Source: an uncultured Acidobacteriia bacterium (GTDB lineage Bacteria > Acidobacteriota > Terriglobia > Bryobacterales > Bryobacteraceae). Taken from it: a DNA stretch of 64,000 nucleotides. The position numbers were made by a program, and so were the translations under genes. The stretch is from assembly GCA_903851195.1 (NCBI GenBank), contig CAINNJ010000025.1, forward strand, positions 496,001 through 560,000, read 5' to 3'. Below are positions 34,525 through 45,627 of the stretch, piece after piece. The notes under the pieces were generated by a model, which ran no database searches, had not been told where the DNA came from, and saw nothing but the letters and a program-made list of their open reading frames with translations. How positions within the stretch are numbered: position 1 is the stretch's first letter; each line of letters begins with the position of its first letter.

Positions 34525-35398
34525 TGAGGGCCTGTCGATACGCGGCGAGAGTCGCCTGCACCATGTGTTGTTCGGTGAATCGGTTCAATACGGTCTGACG
34601 CGCGGCAAGGCCCATTTGTCGGTTCAGCCGGAAAAAAGCGCGCGCGATCGCCGCGGCGTCGTTGGGAACGAGAATGCCGTTCACCCCGTCCGTGATCAGT
34701 TCGGGAATGCCGCCCACGTTGCTGGCGATCACCGGGACCGCGTGCGCCATGGCAAGCAGGATGCCGGAACCGAGACCTTCGGAGTACGAGAGGTAGACCA
34801 GACCACGGGCGTGGGGCAGGTCGGCCTCCAGGTTTTTCGATTGGCGCAGCGGAATCCCGGCCATCGCGGCGGCCTGCTCCGCCAGAGCCATGCCTTTCCT
34901 GGGGTCGAGCGAAAACGGAACCAGCAATGCGTCGCCACCGGAGGGAACCTCTGCCGGCGCCGGGATACCGTCATAGACGATACGGATCCGCTCCTCAGGA
35001 ACTCCCGCCTCCCGCAACTGTCCGGCGACAAACGCGGACACGGCGAGGTAAAGCGCGGGCCGCCCGTACTTCCAGCGGGAAACCGCCGATTTCTTCACCG
35101 GGAATGCCACGCGGCGCGAGACGATCAGCGGCGTGGACGAGAGCAGCATGGCGAAGGTGTGGCTGCGCGCGTCATGCACGTGGACCACGTCGTACCGGCG
35201 GGAGAGATACGCCACGAGCGGCCAGTTGAGCGGCCTGCAGGGCAATTCCCGGTCTCTCGCCATGCGCAGCAGAGGCGCTTCAGCGCGCGCAAGCAACACG
35301 GAGTCGTGCCCGGCCTCCACCAGCCCCTGGTGCAGCCGCAGAACCTGCCATTGCCCGCCGCGCATTTCCCGGCCGCTGTCCAGATGGAGAATCCGCAT
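34517..35398 (-). CDS. Glycosyltransferase family 4
   Basis: 293 residues from the ATG at 35398, which overlaps the stop of the upstream glycosyltransferase (ATGA). It begins 'MRILHLDSGREMRGGQW', and the C-terminal donor domain has 'RGLVYLSYSEGLGSGILLA' and 'VIASNVGGIPELI' (EX7E-like site). Acceptor and sugar are unknown; the adjacent family-2 enzyme suggests envelope polysaccharide or lipopolysaccharide synthesis in the cytoplasm or at the membrane. Confidence 0.88.
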   Translation of the reverse strand: MRILHLDSGREMRGGQWQVLRLHQGLVEAGHDSVLLARAEAPLLRMARDRELPCRPLNWPLVAYLSRRYDVVHVHDARSHTFAMLLSSTPLIVSRRVAFPVKKSAVSRWKYGRPALYLAVSAFVAGQLREAGVPEERIRIVYDGIPAPAEVPSGGDALLVPFSLDPRKGMALAEQAAAMAGIPLRQSKNLEADLPHARGLVYLSYSEGLGSGILLAMAHAVPVIASNVGGIPELITDGVNGILVPNDAAAIARAFFRLNRQMGLAARQTVLNRFTEQHMVQATLAAYRQALNA

Positions 35399-36141
35399 CA
35401 GCCGGCCAGTTCCTTCCGGGCTTTGGCGTATTTCAGGAACGTGTAGAGCGCCGCCATCCAGGCGATCGCGAGGCCCTGCGGGCCATCGAGGAAACCGCGC
35501 CGGATGAAGTAGGTTCGCGCGAACGTCCACGCGGGGTCGAGCAGCAGGCGGCGAATGGGCACCTGAGCGTTGCGCGCCGTCAGTTCCCGGGCGGCGAGGG
35601 TGGTGTAGCGGTCGAGCGTACGCAGATGCGCGGACAGCGAATCGCAGGTGAAATGCTGCAGGTTGCCGTCCAGAGCGCCCACCGTGCCGTTGACCCGGAC
35701 GCTCTCATGGACATACTCGCCCTGCCACGCGCCGCGCTGCCGGTGAAACAGCCGGATCTTTCGATCCGGATACCAGCCGCCGTGGAGAATCCACCGGCCC
35801 AGGTACTGCGCCAGGCGCGGCATCGAGTAGCCGTCGTACCGGGGACCGTCGAGCTTCAGGGCGAGGATCTCGGCTTCCAGTTCTTCGGTGAGCGCCTCAT
35901 CCGCGTCGAGCGAGAGAATCCAGTCGTTCGCGGCGCAGGCGGAGGCGAAATTCTTCTGGGCGGCAAAGCCGCGCCACGGCTCTTCGATGACGCGGGCGCC
36001 CAAACGCCGCGCGATTTCACGAGTGCGGTCGGTGGAACCGCTGTCCACCACCAGGATCTCCTCCACGCACCGAAGACTTTCGATGACTCGTGCGATGTGG
36101 CGTTCCTCGTTCAGCGTGACGATGGTAGCGCTGATCTTCAT
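35398..36141 (-). CDS. Glycosyltransferase family 2 (WaaE-like)
   Basis: 247 residues. GT-A features: 'ISATIVTLNEERHIARVI', 'ILVVDSGSTDRTREIA', DxD in 'WILSLDADEALTEEL', and 'KIRLFHRQRGAWQGEYVHE', the pattern of the LPS core beta-1,4-glucosyltransferase (WaaE/KdtX) group. Both ends overlap neighbours by 4 nt or less, so it is part of a coupled chain with the S2P-like protease and GT4. Confidence 0.88.
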   Translation of the reverse strand: MKISATIVTLNEERHIARVIESLRCVEEILVVDSGSTDRTREIARRLGARVIEEPWRGFAAQKNFASACAANDWILSLDADEALTEELEAEILALKLDGPRYDGYSMPRLAQYLGRWILHGGWYPDRKIRLFHRQRGAWQGEYVHESVRVNGTVGALDGNLQHFTCDSLSAHLRTLDRYTTLAARELTARNAQVPIRRLLLDPAWTFARTYFIRRGFLDGPQGLAIAWMAALYTFLKYAKARKELAG

Positions 36142-37190
36142 CCGGCGATATCACGGATCGGCGATGCCGTGAAGCAAAGAATAAACACGAGTAGGGCCAG
36201 CCATCCCAGCCGGACGCGCGCGAATCCGATCTCGCTTTCGTCGAACACGGGCGGGTGTTTGCGCGCAAGGAAAAACAGCAGCACGGCAAAACCCCACCAG
36301 TGCCAGCTGGCCGAAAACCAGCCGAGCGGCAGCAGCGCAATGATCACGCCGAAGGTGATCCGTTTGTGCCACCGGCTCATCAGGCCGTAAATGATATGGC
36401 CGCCATCGAGTTGACCGGCCGGCAGCAGGTTCATCGCGGTGGCGAGCATGCCGACCCAGGCGGCACGCGCCACGGGATGCAAGTAGATCCACTGGGTGGG
36501 TACGCCCGGGAAAATCAGGCGCCTCGCCAACCATTCGAGCAGCGGTATGCCGAACTGCATGGAGTGGCTCTGGTCGGCCCCGGGCACCACTTTCGAAAAG
36601 GCGAGACCGACTCCGAGGGCGGGGATCAGGAACAGGAAGCCCGCGAGTGGCCCGGCGATACCGATATCGAACAGCGCGCGCTTCGTGTAGATGGGCGAAC
36701 GGATTCGAATAAATGCCCCGAAGGTACCGGTGACCGGCACGGGTGAGGGCAGAAAGAATGGCAGCGTGGCGTCGACGCCGTAATAGACGCAGGCGAGAAA
36801 GTGGCCCAGCTCATGAGCCATCAGAATGGTCAGCAGCGTGAGCGAGAAGGGCAGGCCGGCGGCAAACAGGGCGGGGCTGCCCAGCCCGAGCGTGAGAATT
36901 CTTTTGAGTTCGTCAAGAGAGAGATCGCTGAGGTCGGGAAAAAGGACGTTGTGCGCAAAGATGTACTGCATATGCGCGCCGATCAGCGTCGTCGTGAAGA
37001 AGGTAAGCACCAGGAGGAGCGCGTTCAGCCACAATTTCTGACCACGCATGAGTTCCCGAAAAGTCTCCGGCGCGGAGGCGTCTTTCGGCGAATCGAAATC
37101 AAAGCGGCTGGGCCCTGCCGGTGAGCGGTCCGGCTGGGCTTCGGCAGGCCCATCCGGGCGGGGAATATCGATCAGGTCTTCTGGCAGCAC
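36138..37190 (-). CDS. Site-2 protease family (M50) membrane metalloprotease
   Basis: 350 residues, GTG start with GGGGA about 7 nt upstream. The zinc motif HELGH is at residues 126-130 within a membrane helix ('TILMAHELGHFLACVYYG'), and the third ligand is in 'LPAGQLDGGHIIYGLM'. There are about six helices and a Pro/Ser-rich cytoplasmic N-terminus. Such enzymes cut membrane proteins inside the bilayer, often anti-sigma factors, but the target here is unknown. Its stop overlaps the glycosyltransferase start. Confidence 0.88.
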   Translation of the reverse strand: MLPEDLIDIPRPDGPAEAQPDRSPAGPSRFDFDSPKDASAPETFRELMRGQKLWLNALLLVLTFFTTTLIGAHMQYIFAHNVLFPDLSDLSLDELKRILTLGLGSPALFAAGLPFSLTLLTILMAHELGHFLACVYYGVDATLPFFLPSPVPVTGTFGAFIRIRSPIYTKRALFDIGIAGPLAGFLFLIPALGVGLAFSKVVPGADQSHSMQFGIPLLEWLARRLIFPGVPTQWIYLHPVARAAWVGMLATAMNLLPAGQLDGGHIIYGLMSRWHKRITFGVIIALLPLGWFSASWHWWGFAVLLFFLARKHPPVFDESEIGFARVRLGWLALLVFILCFTASPIRDIAG

Positions 37191-37221
37191 GAATCATCCC
37201 CGTCCATGGGGGAAAGCGGCA

Positions 37222-37491
37222 CTACTGCAGGGTCTGCAATTCTTTGCCGGGTTTAAAACGCACCGCTTTGCCCGGAGGTATAGAGACTTCCGCGCCGGTC
37301 CGGGGGTTTCGCCCGATGCCGGTCTTGCGGGGCTTCACGGTGAACACGCCGAAGCCGCGGAGTTCAATCCGGTCGCCGTGTTCCAGGGCGCGTTTCATCT
37401 TCTCAAAGACGGTCTCGACAGCCATCTCCGCTTTCGTTTTGGTAATCCCGGTTTTGTTGACTACTTCATTGATGATGTCGAGCTTAATCAA
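37222..37491 (-). CDS. HU/IHF family DNA-binding protein
   Basis: 89 residues from the TTG at 37491, with GGGAGGG 7 nt upstream. 'DIINEVVNKTGITKTKAE' and the arm 'GIGRNPRTGAEVSIPPGK' identify an HU-like histone. A TTGACA-18-TATCAT promoter is readable at 37547-37576. Nothing shows whether it acts as HU or as one IHF subunit. It heads the chain of minus-strand genes below. Confidence 0.93.
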   Translation of the reverse strand: MIKLDIINEVVNKTGITKTKAEMAVETVFEKMKRALEHGDRIELRGFGVFTVKPRKTGIGRNPRTGAEVSIPPGKAVRFKPGKELQTLQ

Positions 37492-37546
37492 AACAGCCCT
37501 CCCTGTCGGCACAAGCCGCGCGCGAAAAGCGAACGCGGACAAACCG

Positions 37547-37576
37547 ATGATAGAATTAGGGTTATCTCAATGTCAA
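37547..37576 (-). promoter_or_regulatory. HU promoter TTGACA-18-TATCAT, overlapping flavin reductase start
   Basis: On the minus strand TTGACA (37576-37571), an 18-nt spacer, and TATCAT (37552-37547), with predicted start near 37540 and a leader of about 49 nt. The -35 covers the ATG region of the divergent flavin reductase gene, whose own -10 candidate TAGAAT (37551-37556) overlaps the HU -10. Confidence 0.65.
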
Positions 37577-38076
37577 GCAAGACGGACCAACGGCGGCCGG
37601 CGCCCGTTGACCCGCTCCTCTATCGCCAGACGTGTGCCCGCTTCGCAACCGGCATCACCGTTGTGACGGTGGTGGACGGGGAGGGGCGGCCGCACGGCAT
37701 GACCGTCAATTCGTTCTCCTCGGTTTCGCTCGACCCGCCGCTGATCCTGGTCAGTATCGATCTGCGGAATGCCATTCTGGGCCACTTTCTCTCCACCCGG
37801 AATTTCGCCATCAATATCCTCGCGGAGAATCAGCAGCATCTGTCCCGTCAGTTCTCGGTCCCGTCGGAGAACCGGTTCCGGGGCGTCGACTGGCAATCCG
37901 GTGAACTGGGTGTGCCGCTTCTGGATGGGGTACTGGCACATCTGGAGTGCGCGGTGGCCAACACCTTCGAGGCCGGAGACCATTCGGTGCTGATCGGTGA
38001 GGTACGGTTCGCCGCTTATAGGGAAGGGCGACCTCTGGTTTACTTCGGCAGTTCCTACAACGAGCTTGCGCAATAG
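37570..38076 (+). CDS. Flavin reductase family protein
   Basis: 168 residues. 'ARFATGITVVTVVDGEG' and 'HGMTVNSFSSVSLDPPLIL' are the FMN-binding signature of the flavin reductase-like (DIM6/NTAB) fold, followed by 'FAINILAENQQHLSRQFS' and 'SVLIGEVRFAAYREG'. It uses NAD(P)H to reduce FMN/FAD, usually for a monooxygenase partner that is not visible nearby. The promoter region overlaps that of the divergent HU gene. Confidence 0.9.
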   Translation: MSSKTDQRRPAPVDPLLYRQTCARFATGITVVTVVDGEGRPHGMTVNSFSSVSLDPPLILVSIDLRNAILGHFLSTRNFAINILAENQQHLSRQFSVPSENRFRGVDWQSGELGVPLLDGVLAHLECAVANTFEAGDHSVLIGEVRFAAYREGRPLVYFGSSYNELAQ

Positions 38077-38124
38077 ACGTCTGGCGGACAGCCCGGAAGG
38101 CCGCCCGCCAAAAACGTCTTCCCG

Positions 38125-40626
<2,502 letters not shown>

Positions 40627-40700
40627 TTGGTTTAGGTACTCCCTTTTTCGCGCTTGGCCGTAGCATCTCGTCTGTGCTGGACCGTTGCATCTCTACTATA

Positions 40701-40730
40701 AAGATACTCTTGAGCGCCCGTTTGTTGCAA
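40701..40730 (-). promoter_or_regulatory. Possible clpC promoter
   Basis: TTGCAA (40730-40725), 18-nt spacer, TATCTT (40706-40701) on the minus strand; predicted leader of about 67 nt with GGGAG 13 nt before the ATG. Weak match; no heat-shock operator recognised. Confidence 0.3.
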
Positions 40731-40737
40731 AACTCGT

Positions 40738-41433
40738 TCACGAAACATTGATGTCGCCCTCAGCGCCCACCTCATGCAACATTCCTCCGTCCAGTTTCAG
40801 TATCCGATTGCACCCGCGGGCAAACTCCAAGTTGTGCGTGACCAGAATGGTGGTCAGATTCCGGCGCGCGCGAAGGTCCGCGAGGAGCCGGAAAATCCAC
40901 TCGCCGGTCCGGACATCCAGATTGCCGGTGGGCTCGTCCGCGAGAAGGAGAGAGGGTTCCGCCACCAGGGCGCGGGCGATCGCGATGCGCTGCTGCTCGC
41001 CGCCCGAAAGTTCGCCGGCCCGGTGGTGTGCGCGGGCGGCCAGACCCACTTCCTCGAGACAGGCGAGCGCGGCGCGCGACGCTTTCGCGTGCGCCTCGCC
41101 CCGGATGAACAGCGGCATCATGACGTTCTCTTCGGCTGTGAACTCCGGCAGTAAGTGGTGCTGCTGCCACACATAGCCGATTTCGCGGTTCCGGAAGGCG
41201 GAAAGCGCAGGCTCCGGCAGGTTGGTGATGTTCCGGTCTTTGTAGAAGATCTCGCCCGAAGTGGGACTATCCAGCCCGGCAATCAGGTGGAGCAGTGTGC
41301 TCTTCCCCGCCCCGCTGGGACCAATGACGGCGACCTGATCACCGGCCTCGACACGAAGTTCCATATCTCTGAAGATCACCAGATCGGAGTCGCCGGAACG
41401 ATATATTTTCGTCAGATTCTCAATGCGGATCAG
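40738..41433 (-). CDS. LolD/MacB-type ABC transporter ATP-binding protein
   Basis: 231 residues if translation begins at a CTG at 41433, which has a perfect AGGGAGG 8 nt upstream (41442-41448); the residues then read 'IRIENLTKIYRSGD', the standard N-terminus. The nearest ATG, at 41514, would overlap the divergent dehydrogenase's start codon and add 27 odd residues. Walker A 'VIGPSGAGKSTLLHLIAGL', signature 'LSGGEQQRIAIARAL' and Walker B 'LLLADEPTGNLD' are intact. Lipoprotein release or MacB-like export is likely. No permease gene is adjacent. Confidence 0.85.
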   Translation of the reverse strand: MIRIENLTKIYRSGDSDLVIFRDMELRVEAGDQVAVIGPSGAGKSTLLHLIAGLDSPTSGEIFYKDRNITNLPEPALSAFRNREIGYVWQQHHLLPEFTAEENVMMPLFIRGEAHAKASRAALACLEEVGLAARAHHRAGELSGGEQQRIAIARALVAEPSLLLADEPTGNLDVRTGEWIFRLLADLRARRNLTTILVTHNLEFARGCNRILKLDGGMLHEVGAEGDINVS

Positions 41434-41500
41434 GCAGCGGGCCTCCCTGGCGACAGTGTAGCGCCCAAGTAGTCCTATCGTCGGTTTTGCGAAATTTGAG

Positions 41501-41506
41501 TAGACT
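41501..41506 (+). promoter_or_regulatory. -10-like TAGACT 6 nt before an ATG
   Basis: TAGACT ends 6 nt before the ATG at 41513 with no purine-rich site between. It supports leaderless transcription of the dehydrogenase gene. Confidence 0.4.
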
Positions 41507-41512
41507 AACCAC

Positions 41513-42616
41513 ATGCTTCAGATATTCTGCGCTCCAGGACGGTACACGCAGGGACCTCACGCCACGGCTTTGCTGGGAGAGGAGATCCAAAATCTGGGCC
41601 TCAATGGCCCCGCCCTGGTGATCGCGGGCCGCAGCGCGGTGGCGCTGCTGGCGGCCACATGGCAGAGCAGTCTGGGTGCCGCCGGTATTGCCTACACGGT
41701 TTTCCCTTTCCGCGGGGAGTGTTCCTCGGCTGAGATCGCTCGTGGCGTGACTGCCGCGAAAGAGACCGGCGCGCGAATTATCATCGGCGCGGGCGGGGGC
41801 AAAGTGCTGGACACAGCGCGGGCAGTCGCCTCGGATCTGGAACTGCCTGTCGTCAACTGCCCCACCATCGCGTCGAGCGATGCCCCCTGCAGCGCTCTCT
41901 CCGTGGTGTATTCCGAAGAAGGCGTTTTCGAGCAGTACCGGATCTATCGCCGCAATCCGGACCTGGTGCTGGTGGACACGGACGTGATCGCCAAAAGCCC
42001 GGCCCGGTTTCTGGTGGCTGGCATGGGAGACGCGCTGGCCACCTGGTTCGAAGCCAAAGTCTGTTCGGACGGCGGGGTAAAAAACATGCGCGGCGGAGCA
42101 TCCACCAGAAGCGCCCTCGCGCTCGCGGAACTTTGCTACAAAACCCTGCTGGCGGACGGAACGGCGGCCCTCGAAGCCCTGCGAAAAAAGACCGTGACTC
42201 CGGCGCTGGAACGTCTGGTCGAGGCGAATACCCTGCTTTCCGGGCTCGGCTTTGAATCTTCCGGACTCGCCGCCGCCCACGCTATCCACAACGGACTCAC
42301 CGTTGCCCCGCCCACGCACGCCTTTATGCACGGGGAAAAGGTGGCCTTCGGCGTGATCGTGCAGTTGATGCTGGAAGAACAGTCCGCCGCCGTCCTGGAG
42401 AAGGTTCTGGAGTTCTCCGTGTCGGTCGGACTGCCGGTGACGTTCGCAGGAATCGGGCTCGACGCGCCCGGCCGCGACACGCTGGAGCAGATCGCGCGCC
42501 GCTCTGTCGCGCCCGGCGAAACCATCCACAACGAGCCGTTTCCGGTTCGGCAGGAGATGGTCTTTGAGGCTCTGCGGGCGGCGAACGCAGCCGGCGAACG
42601 GTTTCTCGCGCTCTGA
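41513..42616 (+). CDS. gldA: Iron-containing alcohol dehydrogenase (glycerol dehydrogenase type)
   Basis: 367 residues. The glycerol dehydrogenase pattern is clear: 'GARIIIGAGGGKVLDTARA' (NAD loop), metal ligands in 'AGMGDALATWFEAKVCS', 'AAHAIHNGLTVAPPTHAF' and 'MHGEKVAFGVIVQLMLE', and 'PTIASSDAPCSALSVVY'. It oxidises glycerol or a related polyol with NAD. It lies alone between the ABC ATPase and the porin operon; the leader seems absent. Confidence 0.9.
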   Translation: MLQIFCAPGRYTQGPHATALLGEEIQNLGLNGPALVIAGRSAVALLAATWQSSLGAAGIAYTVFPFRGECSSAEIARGVTAAKETGARIIIGAGGGKVLDTARAVASDLELPVVNCPTIASSDAPCSALSVVYSEEGVFEQYRIYRRNPDLVLVDTDVIAKSPARFLVAGMGDALATWFEAKVCSDGGVKNMRGGASTRSALALAELCYKTLLADGTAALEALRKKTVTPALERLVEANTLLSGLGFESSGLAAAHAIHNGLTVAPPTHAFMHGEKVAFGVIVQLMLEEQSAAVLEKVLEFSVSVGLPVTFAGIGLDAPGRDTLEQIARRSVAPGETIHNEPFPVRQEMVFEALRAANAAGERFLAL

Positions 42617-42715
42617 TATACGGCTGGTTTGCGTGCCGTTTCGGTATTCCAAAAAAGTACGATTTAGCACTCTAAATAGCTGAGAAAAATCTCGCCCTTC
42701 TTCCACTACAGGGTT

Positions 42716-44044
42716 GTGACTTTCGCTATAAATGCCGTGACACGGCTCGCCGTCGTCGTGCTGGTGGCCACTGGAAACGCGGCAGCGCAAAATCCAGGAG
42801 CGCCCCTTCCGGAAAAGGCTTCCGAACAAAACGTCGAAAAACTTCTCCGGCGCCTCGAAGCCGATGAGAGCCGGATTCGGGAACTGGAGCAAAAGCTCGG
42901 CCTGCAGACGCCGTCTGCGCCCGTGCATGCTTTGGAACCCGCGGATCCCGCACCCGCGCCTGGACAGATAGCCCCCGCCTTTCAAGCACCGGAACCGGAG
43001 AGCACGGACGCTCACGATCACATGATCGAAATTCCCGGTGGGCCGGCGCTCAAGTTCAAAGGGTTTACGGACCTGAACGCAGGCGGCGGACAACTTGCTA
43101 ATCCGCTGATCTTCCCCCTCGGTGCCACCGCCCACAACTCATTCCAGATCGGCGAATTCGATCTCTTCATGTCGTCGAGAATTTCCAGCCATCTGAGCTT
43201 TGTCGCCGAACTGGTGGTGGGCGCCGACCGCACCAATTCCTGGGGCCTCGACATTGAACGGATTCAGGTCACTTACAAGGCCAATCCGTTCTTCGAGATC
43301 AGCGCCGGCCGGTATCATTCGGCCATCGGTTACTACAACACGACCTTTCATCACGGCACATGGTTCCAGACCGCTACCGGTCGCCCTTTGATGTACTACT
43401 TCGAAGATTCCGGCGGTCTGCTGCCCATGCATAATGTCGGTGTTACAACGACTGGTCTGGTGCCCCATACCGGTAAGCTCAATCTGCACTGGGTGGCCGA
43501 AGCGGGGAACGGCAGAACGTCGAGCCTGTCGCCCGACACCCAGCCGGTTCAGAACTTTCTCTCGGACCGGAACCACAAGAGCGTGAACTTCGCGGCGTAC
43601 ATCAAACCGCAGTGGCTCGAAGGTCTGCAGATCGGCGGCAACCTGTATCGGGATCATCTGTACCCCGATGGCGTTTCCGGTGTCCGGCAGACCGCTTCCG
43701 GTCTCTATGCCGTCTTCATCAACTCGTCGTGGGAGTTTCTGAATGAGGGTGTCCTGCTCCGGCATGAGTCGGACATGGATCACCGCGCCTACAACTCACC
43801 CCTGTTCTATACGCAGGTTTCGAAGCGATTCGGCGAATACCGGCCGTATCTTCGCTATCAATATGTGAATGCGGTACAGGGGGATCCTTTAAACGCGTGG
43901 CACGGCCGCTATACCGGGCCGTCCGTCGGCGTCCGGTACAACATTTCCGAGTACGCCGCCTTTAAAATTCAGTACAACCAGTTGTTCCAGGGCGGCGCCA
44001 AATCGCTGCACGGGCTCGACACGCAACTGGCCTTCACGTTTTGA
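42716..44044 (+). CDS. Outer-membrane porin-like beta-barrel with N-terminal coiled coil
   Basis: 442 residues from a GTG at 42716 (GTG at 42737 is an alternative, both give a signal peptide ending 'NAAAQ'). Residues about 35-65 form a short coiled coil ('NVEKLLRRLEADESRIREL'), a Pro/Ala-rich linker follows, and the rest is amphipathic beta strands ending in aromatic-Phe 'LDTQLAFTF', the C-terminal signature recognised by BamA. It is 10 nt upstream of the next gene. It resembles phosphate-selective or OprO/P-like porins in layout but the substrate is unknown. Confidence 0.78.
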   Translation: MTFAINAVTRLAVVVLVATGNAAAQNPGAPLPEKASEQNVEKLLRRLEADESRIRELEQKLGLQTPSAPVHALEPADPAPAPGQIAPAFQAPEPESTDAHDHMIEIPGGPALKFKGFTDLNAGGGQLANPLIFPLGATAHNSFQIGEFDLFMSSRISSHLSFVAELVVGADRTNSWGLDIERIQVTYKANPFFEISAGRYHSAIGYYNTTFHHGTWFQTATGRPLMYYFEDSGGLLPMHNVGVTTTGLVPHTGKLNLHWVAEAGNGRTSSLSPDTQPVQNFLSDRNHKSVNFAAYIKPQWLEGLQIGGNLYRDHLYPDGVSGVRQTASGLYAVFINSSWEFLNEGVLLRHESDMDHRAYNSPLFYTQVSKRFGEYRPYLRYQYVNAVQGDPLNAWHGRYTGPSVGVRYNISEYAAFKIQYNQLFQGGAKSLHGLDTQLAFTF

Positions 44045-44054
44045 GGAGATCCCG

Positions 44055-44543
44055 ATGAAACCGACTTACAGAAACTGCCTCGCGGTCATCGTCTTTGCGT
44101 TTCTCCCTTGCACCCATGCAGCCGCTCAGTGCGCGGCCGGCGGACTGGCTGTGGTGGTGAACAAGGCCAACCCCACGGACAGCCTCTCGATGGCTCAACT
44201 TCGCAAGCTGATCATGGGCGACGTGCATGCCTGGCCGGATCAGAAGAAGATCCTGCTGATTGCCCGGGATCCCTCCAGCCCTGTCTACAAGTGCGTCCTT
44301 TCCATGATCGTTCGCATGTCCGATTCCGAGTACCACCGTTACGTGATGAACGCGGAATTTCGAGGCGAAGAACCCGTGCAGATGAAAGCCGCGGATTCGG
44401 GAGCCACCGCTGTCAAGGTAGTGGGCTCCGCGCCCGGATCCATCTCGGTCGTCGAAACCAATCTCTTATCGACCCTCCGACCAACGGTCAAGGTAGTCCG
44501 TATTAACGGGAAACAGCCGGGTGAAGCCGGCTACCCACTCTGA
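44055..44543 (+). CDS. Small periplasmic PBP-like (PstS-type) protein
   Basis: 162 residues, strong GAGGAG upstream, signal peptide ending 'HAAAQC'. The mature domain has the compact PBP-like pattern of PstS-related proteins: 'LSMAQLRKLIMGDVHAWPD', 'KKILLIARDPSSPVYKCVL' and 'VVGSAPGSISVVETNLL'. At about half the length of a true binding protein, it probably folds as one lobe. It overlaps nothing but sits 16 nt before the HAMP gene and may hand a ligand to it. Confidence 0.7.
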   Translation: MKPTYRNCLAVIVFAFLPCTHAAAQCAAGGLAVVVNKANPTDSLSMAQLRKLIMGDVHAWPDQKKILLIARDPSSPVYKCVLSMIVRMSDSEYHRYVMNAEFRGEEPVQMKAADSGATAVKVVGSAPGSISVVETNLLSTLRPTVKVVRINGKQPGEAGYPL

Positions 44544-44559
44544 AAAGGAGCTTCCTGCG

Positions 44560-45399
44560 ATGAAAATGACGATCCGAAACAAACTCATTGCCGGATTCTC
44601 CGGCGTCCTGGTGCTGATGGGTGTCGTCGCCGCCAATGCCTCCGTGGCTTTTCTGGCTCTGCGACACAGCGCCCACGAGGCGACCACGGTAGGGGGACGG
44701 CTGAACTCGACGGCGCTCGAAATTCAGGTCCACAACCTCGAAGCGCAGCGGCGCATTAAGAACTACCTCGATCAGGTTGGATCCCTCGGCGCTGAAAAGG
44801 CCGGGGAGATGTACCTCGGCGAAGCGCGGTTTGAAATCCATGAAATCAGGACACTCGCCGCGAAGGCGTCGGCCATCGCGCCCGACCCCGGGAAGCGCGC
44901 GAAGTTCGAAAAGATTTCGCAGGCTCTTTCCGATTACGAAAAGGCGGTGGACGCGGCCGTGAGCGCGGCATCGGCGGGACGGAGCACCGCCGCCGCGATA
45001 GCCGACTGCGAAACGGCGGCCGAAAGCCTTCACGAATTCGCGGAAGACGGCGAGGTGGCCGGCCGCGAGGCGAGCCAGGCTTCCGAGGACGATATCAAAC
45101 GGGTCAGCGACCGGGCTCTGGTGATCGCAAGCGTGGTATCCCTCTTCGGCCTGATCCTTGGAATGGTGATGAGTGCGCTGCTAACCAGAGCAATCCTGAC
45201 GCCTGTAAATCACCTCAGGGAAGTCGCCGACAACGTCAGCATGGGGAATCTGGCGATCGAGGTCCAGCGGCACTCCAGCGACGAAATCGGCGATCTGGCG
45301 GATTCTTTCGGGCGCATGCTGACGGCGGTCAAGTTTTTCCGCATGGAAGCCGAGTACGCACAGCAGGATGCGATTGCGGCACTGGAGGGAAAGCAATGA
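44560..45399 (+). CDS. HAMP-domain membrane sensor lacking an output domain
   Basis: 279 residues from the ATG at 44560, with AGGAG at 44546-44550. A first membrane helix ('GFSGVLVLMGVVAANASV'), a helical extracytoplasmic ligand domain like the 4HB of chemoreceptors (about residues 35-185), a second helix ('ALVIASVVSLFGLILGM'), and a HAMP domain ('TPVNHLREVADNVSMGN', 'SSDEIGDLADSFGRML') follow. It stops about 20 residues after HAMP, with no kinase, GGDEF or MCP signalling module. Its stop overlaps the next start (ATGA). Confidence 0.8.
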   Translation: MKMTIRNKLIAGFSGVLVLMGVVAANASVAFLALRHSAHEATTVGGRLNSTALEIQVHNLEAQRRIKNYLDQVGSLGAEKAGEMYLGEARFEIHEIRTLAAKASAIAPDPGKRAKFEKISQALSDYEKAVDAAVSAASAGRSTAAAIADCETAAESLHEFAEDGEVAGREASQASEDDIKRVSDRALVIASVVSLFGLILGMVMSALLTRAILTPVNHLREVADNVSMGNLAIEVQRHSSDEIGDLADSFGRMLTAVKFFRMEAEYAQQDAIAALEGKQ

Positions 45400-45620
45400 G
45401 TCTTTACGAGACCGTAGTCAACACGGGCAAACCTTATCTCGGCCCGGCGGCGGAATCCTTCATCGCCCGGCAGTGCAAGTCCCATCTCAAGATCGACCCC
45501 GCCGCGCTGTCCCGACCGCATCTGAAGGAACTGGCGAAGTGGATGGAGATTGGCGGCGGCCTGATTATGGACAGCGCCAAAGCCGCGGAAATGGCGAAGA
45601 AGATTCTGGCTTTGAGCTAA
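45396..45620 (+). CDS. 74-aa cytoplasmic protein coupled to the HAMP sensor
   Basis: 74 residues, ATGA overlap with the HAMP gene. The sequence is mostly helical and soluble, 'PYLGPAAESFIARQCKSHL' and 'ALSRPHLKELAKWMEIGGG' being its two notable stretches. I do not recognise a named family. The tight coupling to a sensor without an output domain suggests it is the missing output or an adaptor for it. Confidence 0.65.
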   Translation: MSLYETVVNTGKPYLGPAAESFIARQCKSHLKIDPAALSRPHLKELAKWMEIGGGLIMDSAKAAEMAKKILALS

Positions 45621-45627
45621 ACGCAGC

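Noticed and set aside
38077-38124. GC-rich inverted sequence downstream of the flavin reductase as a terminator
   Set aside because: Pairing is interrupted and the stem cannot be defined reliably by eye.
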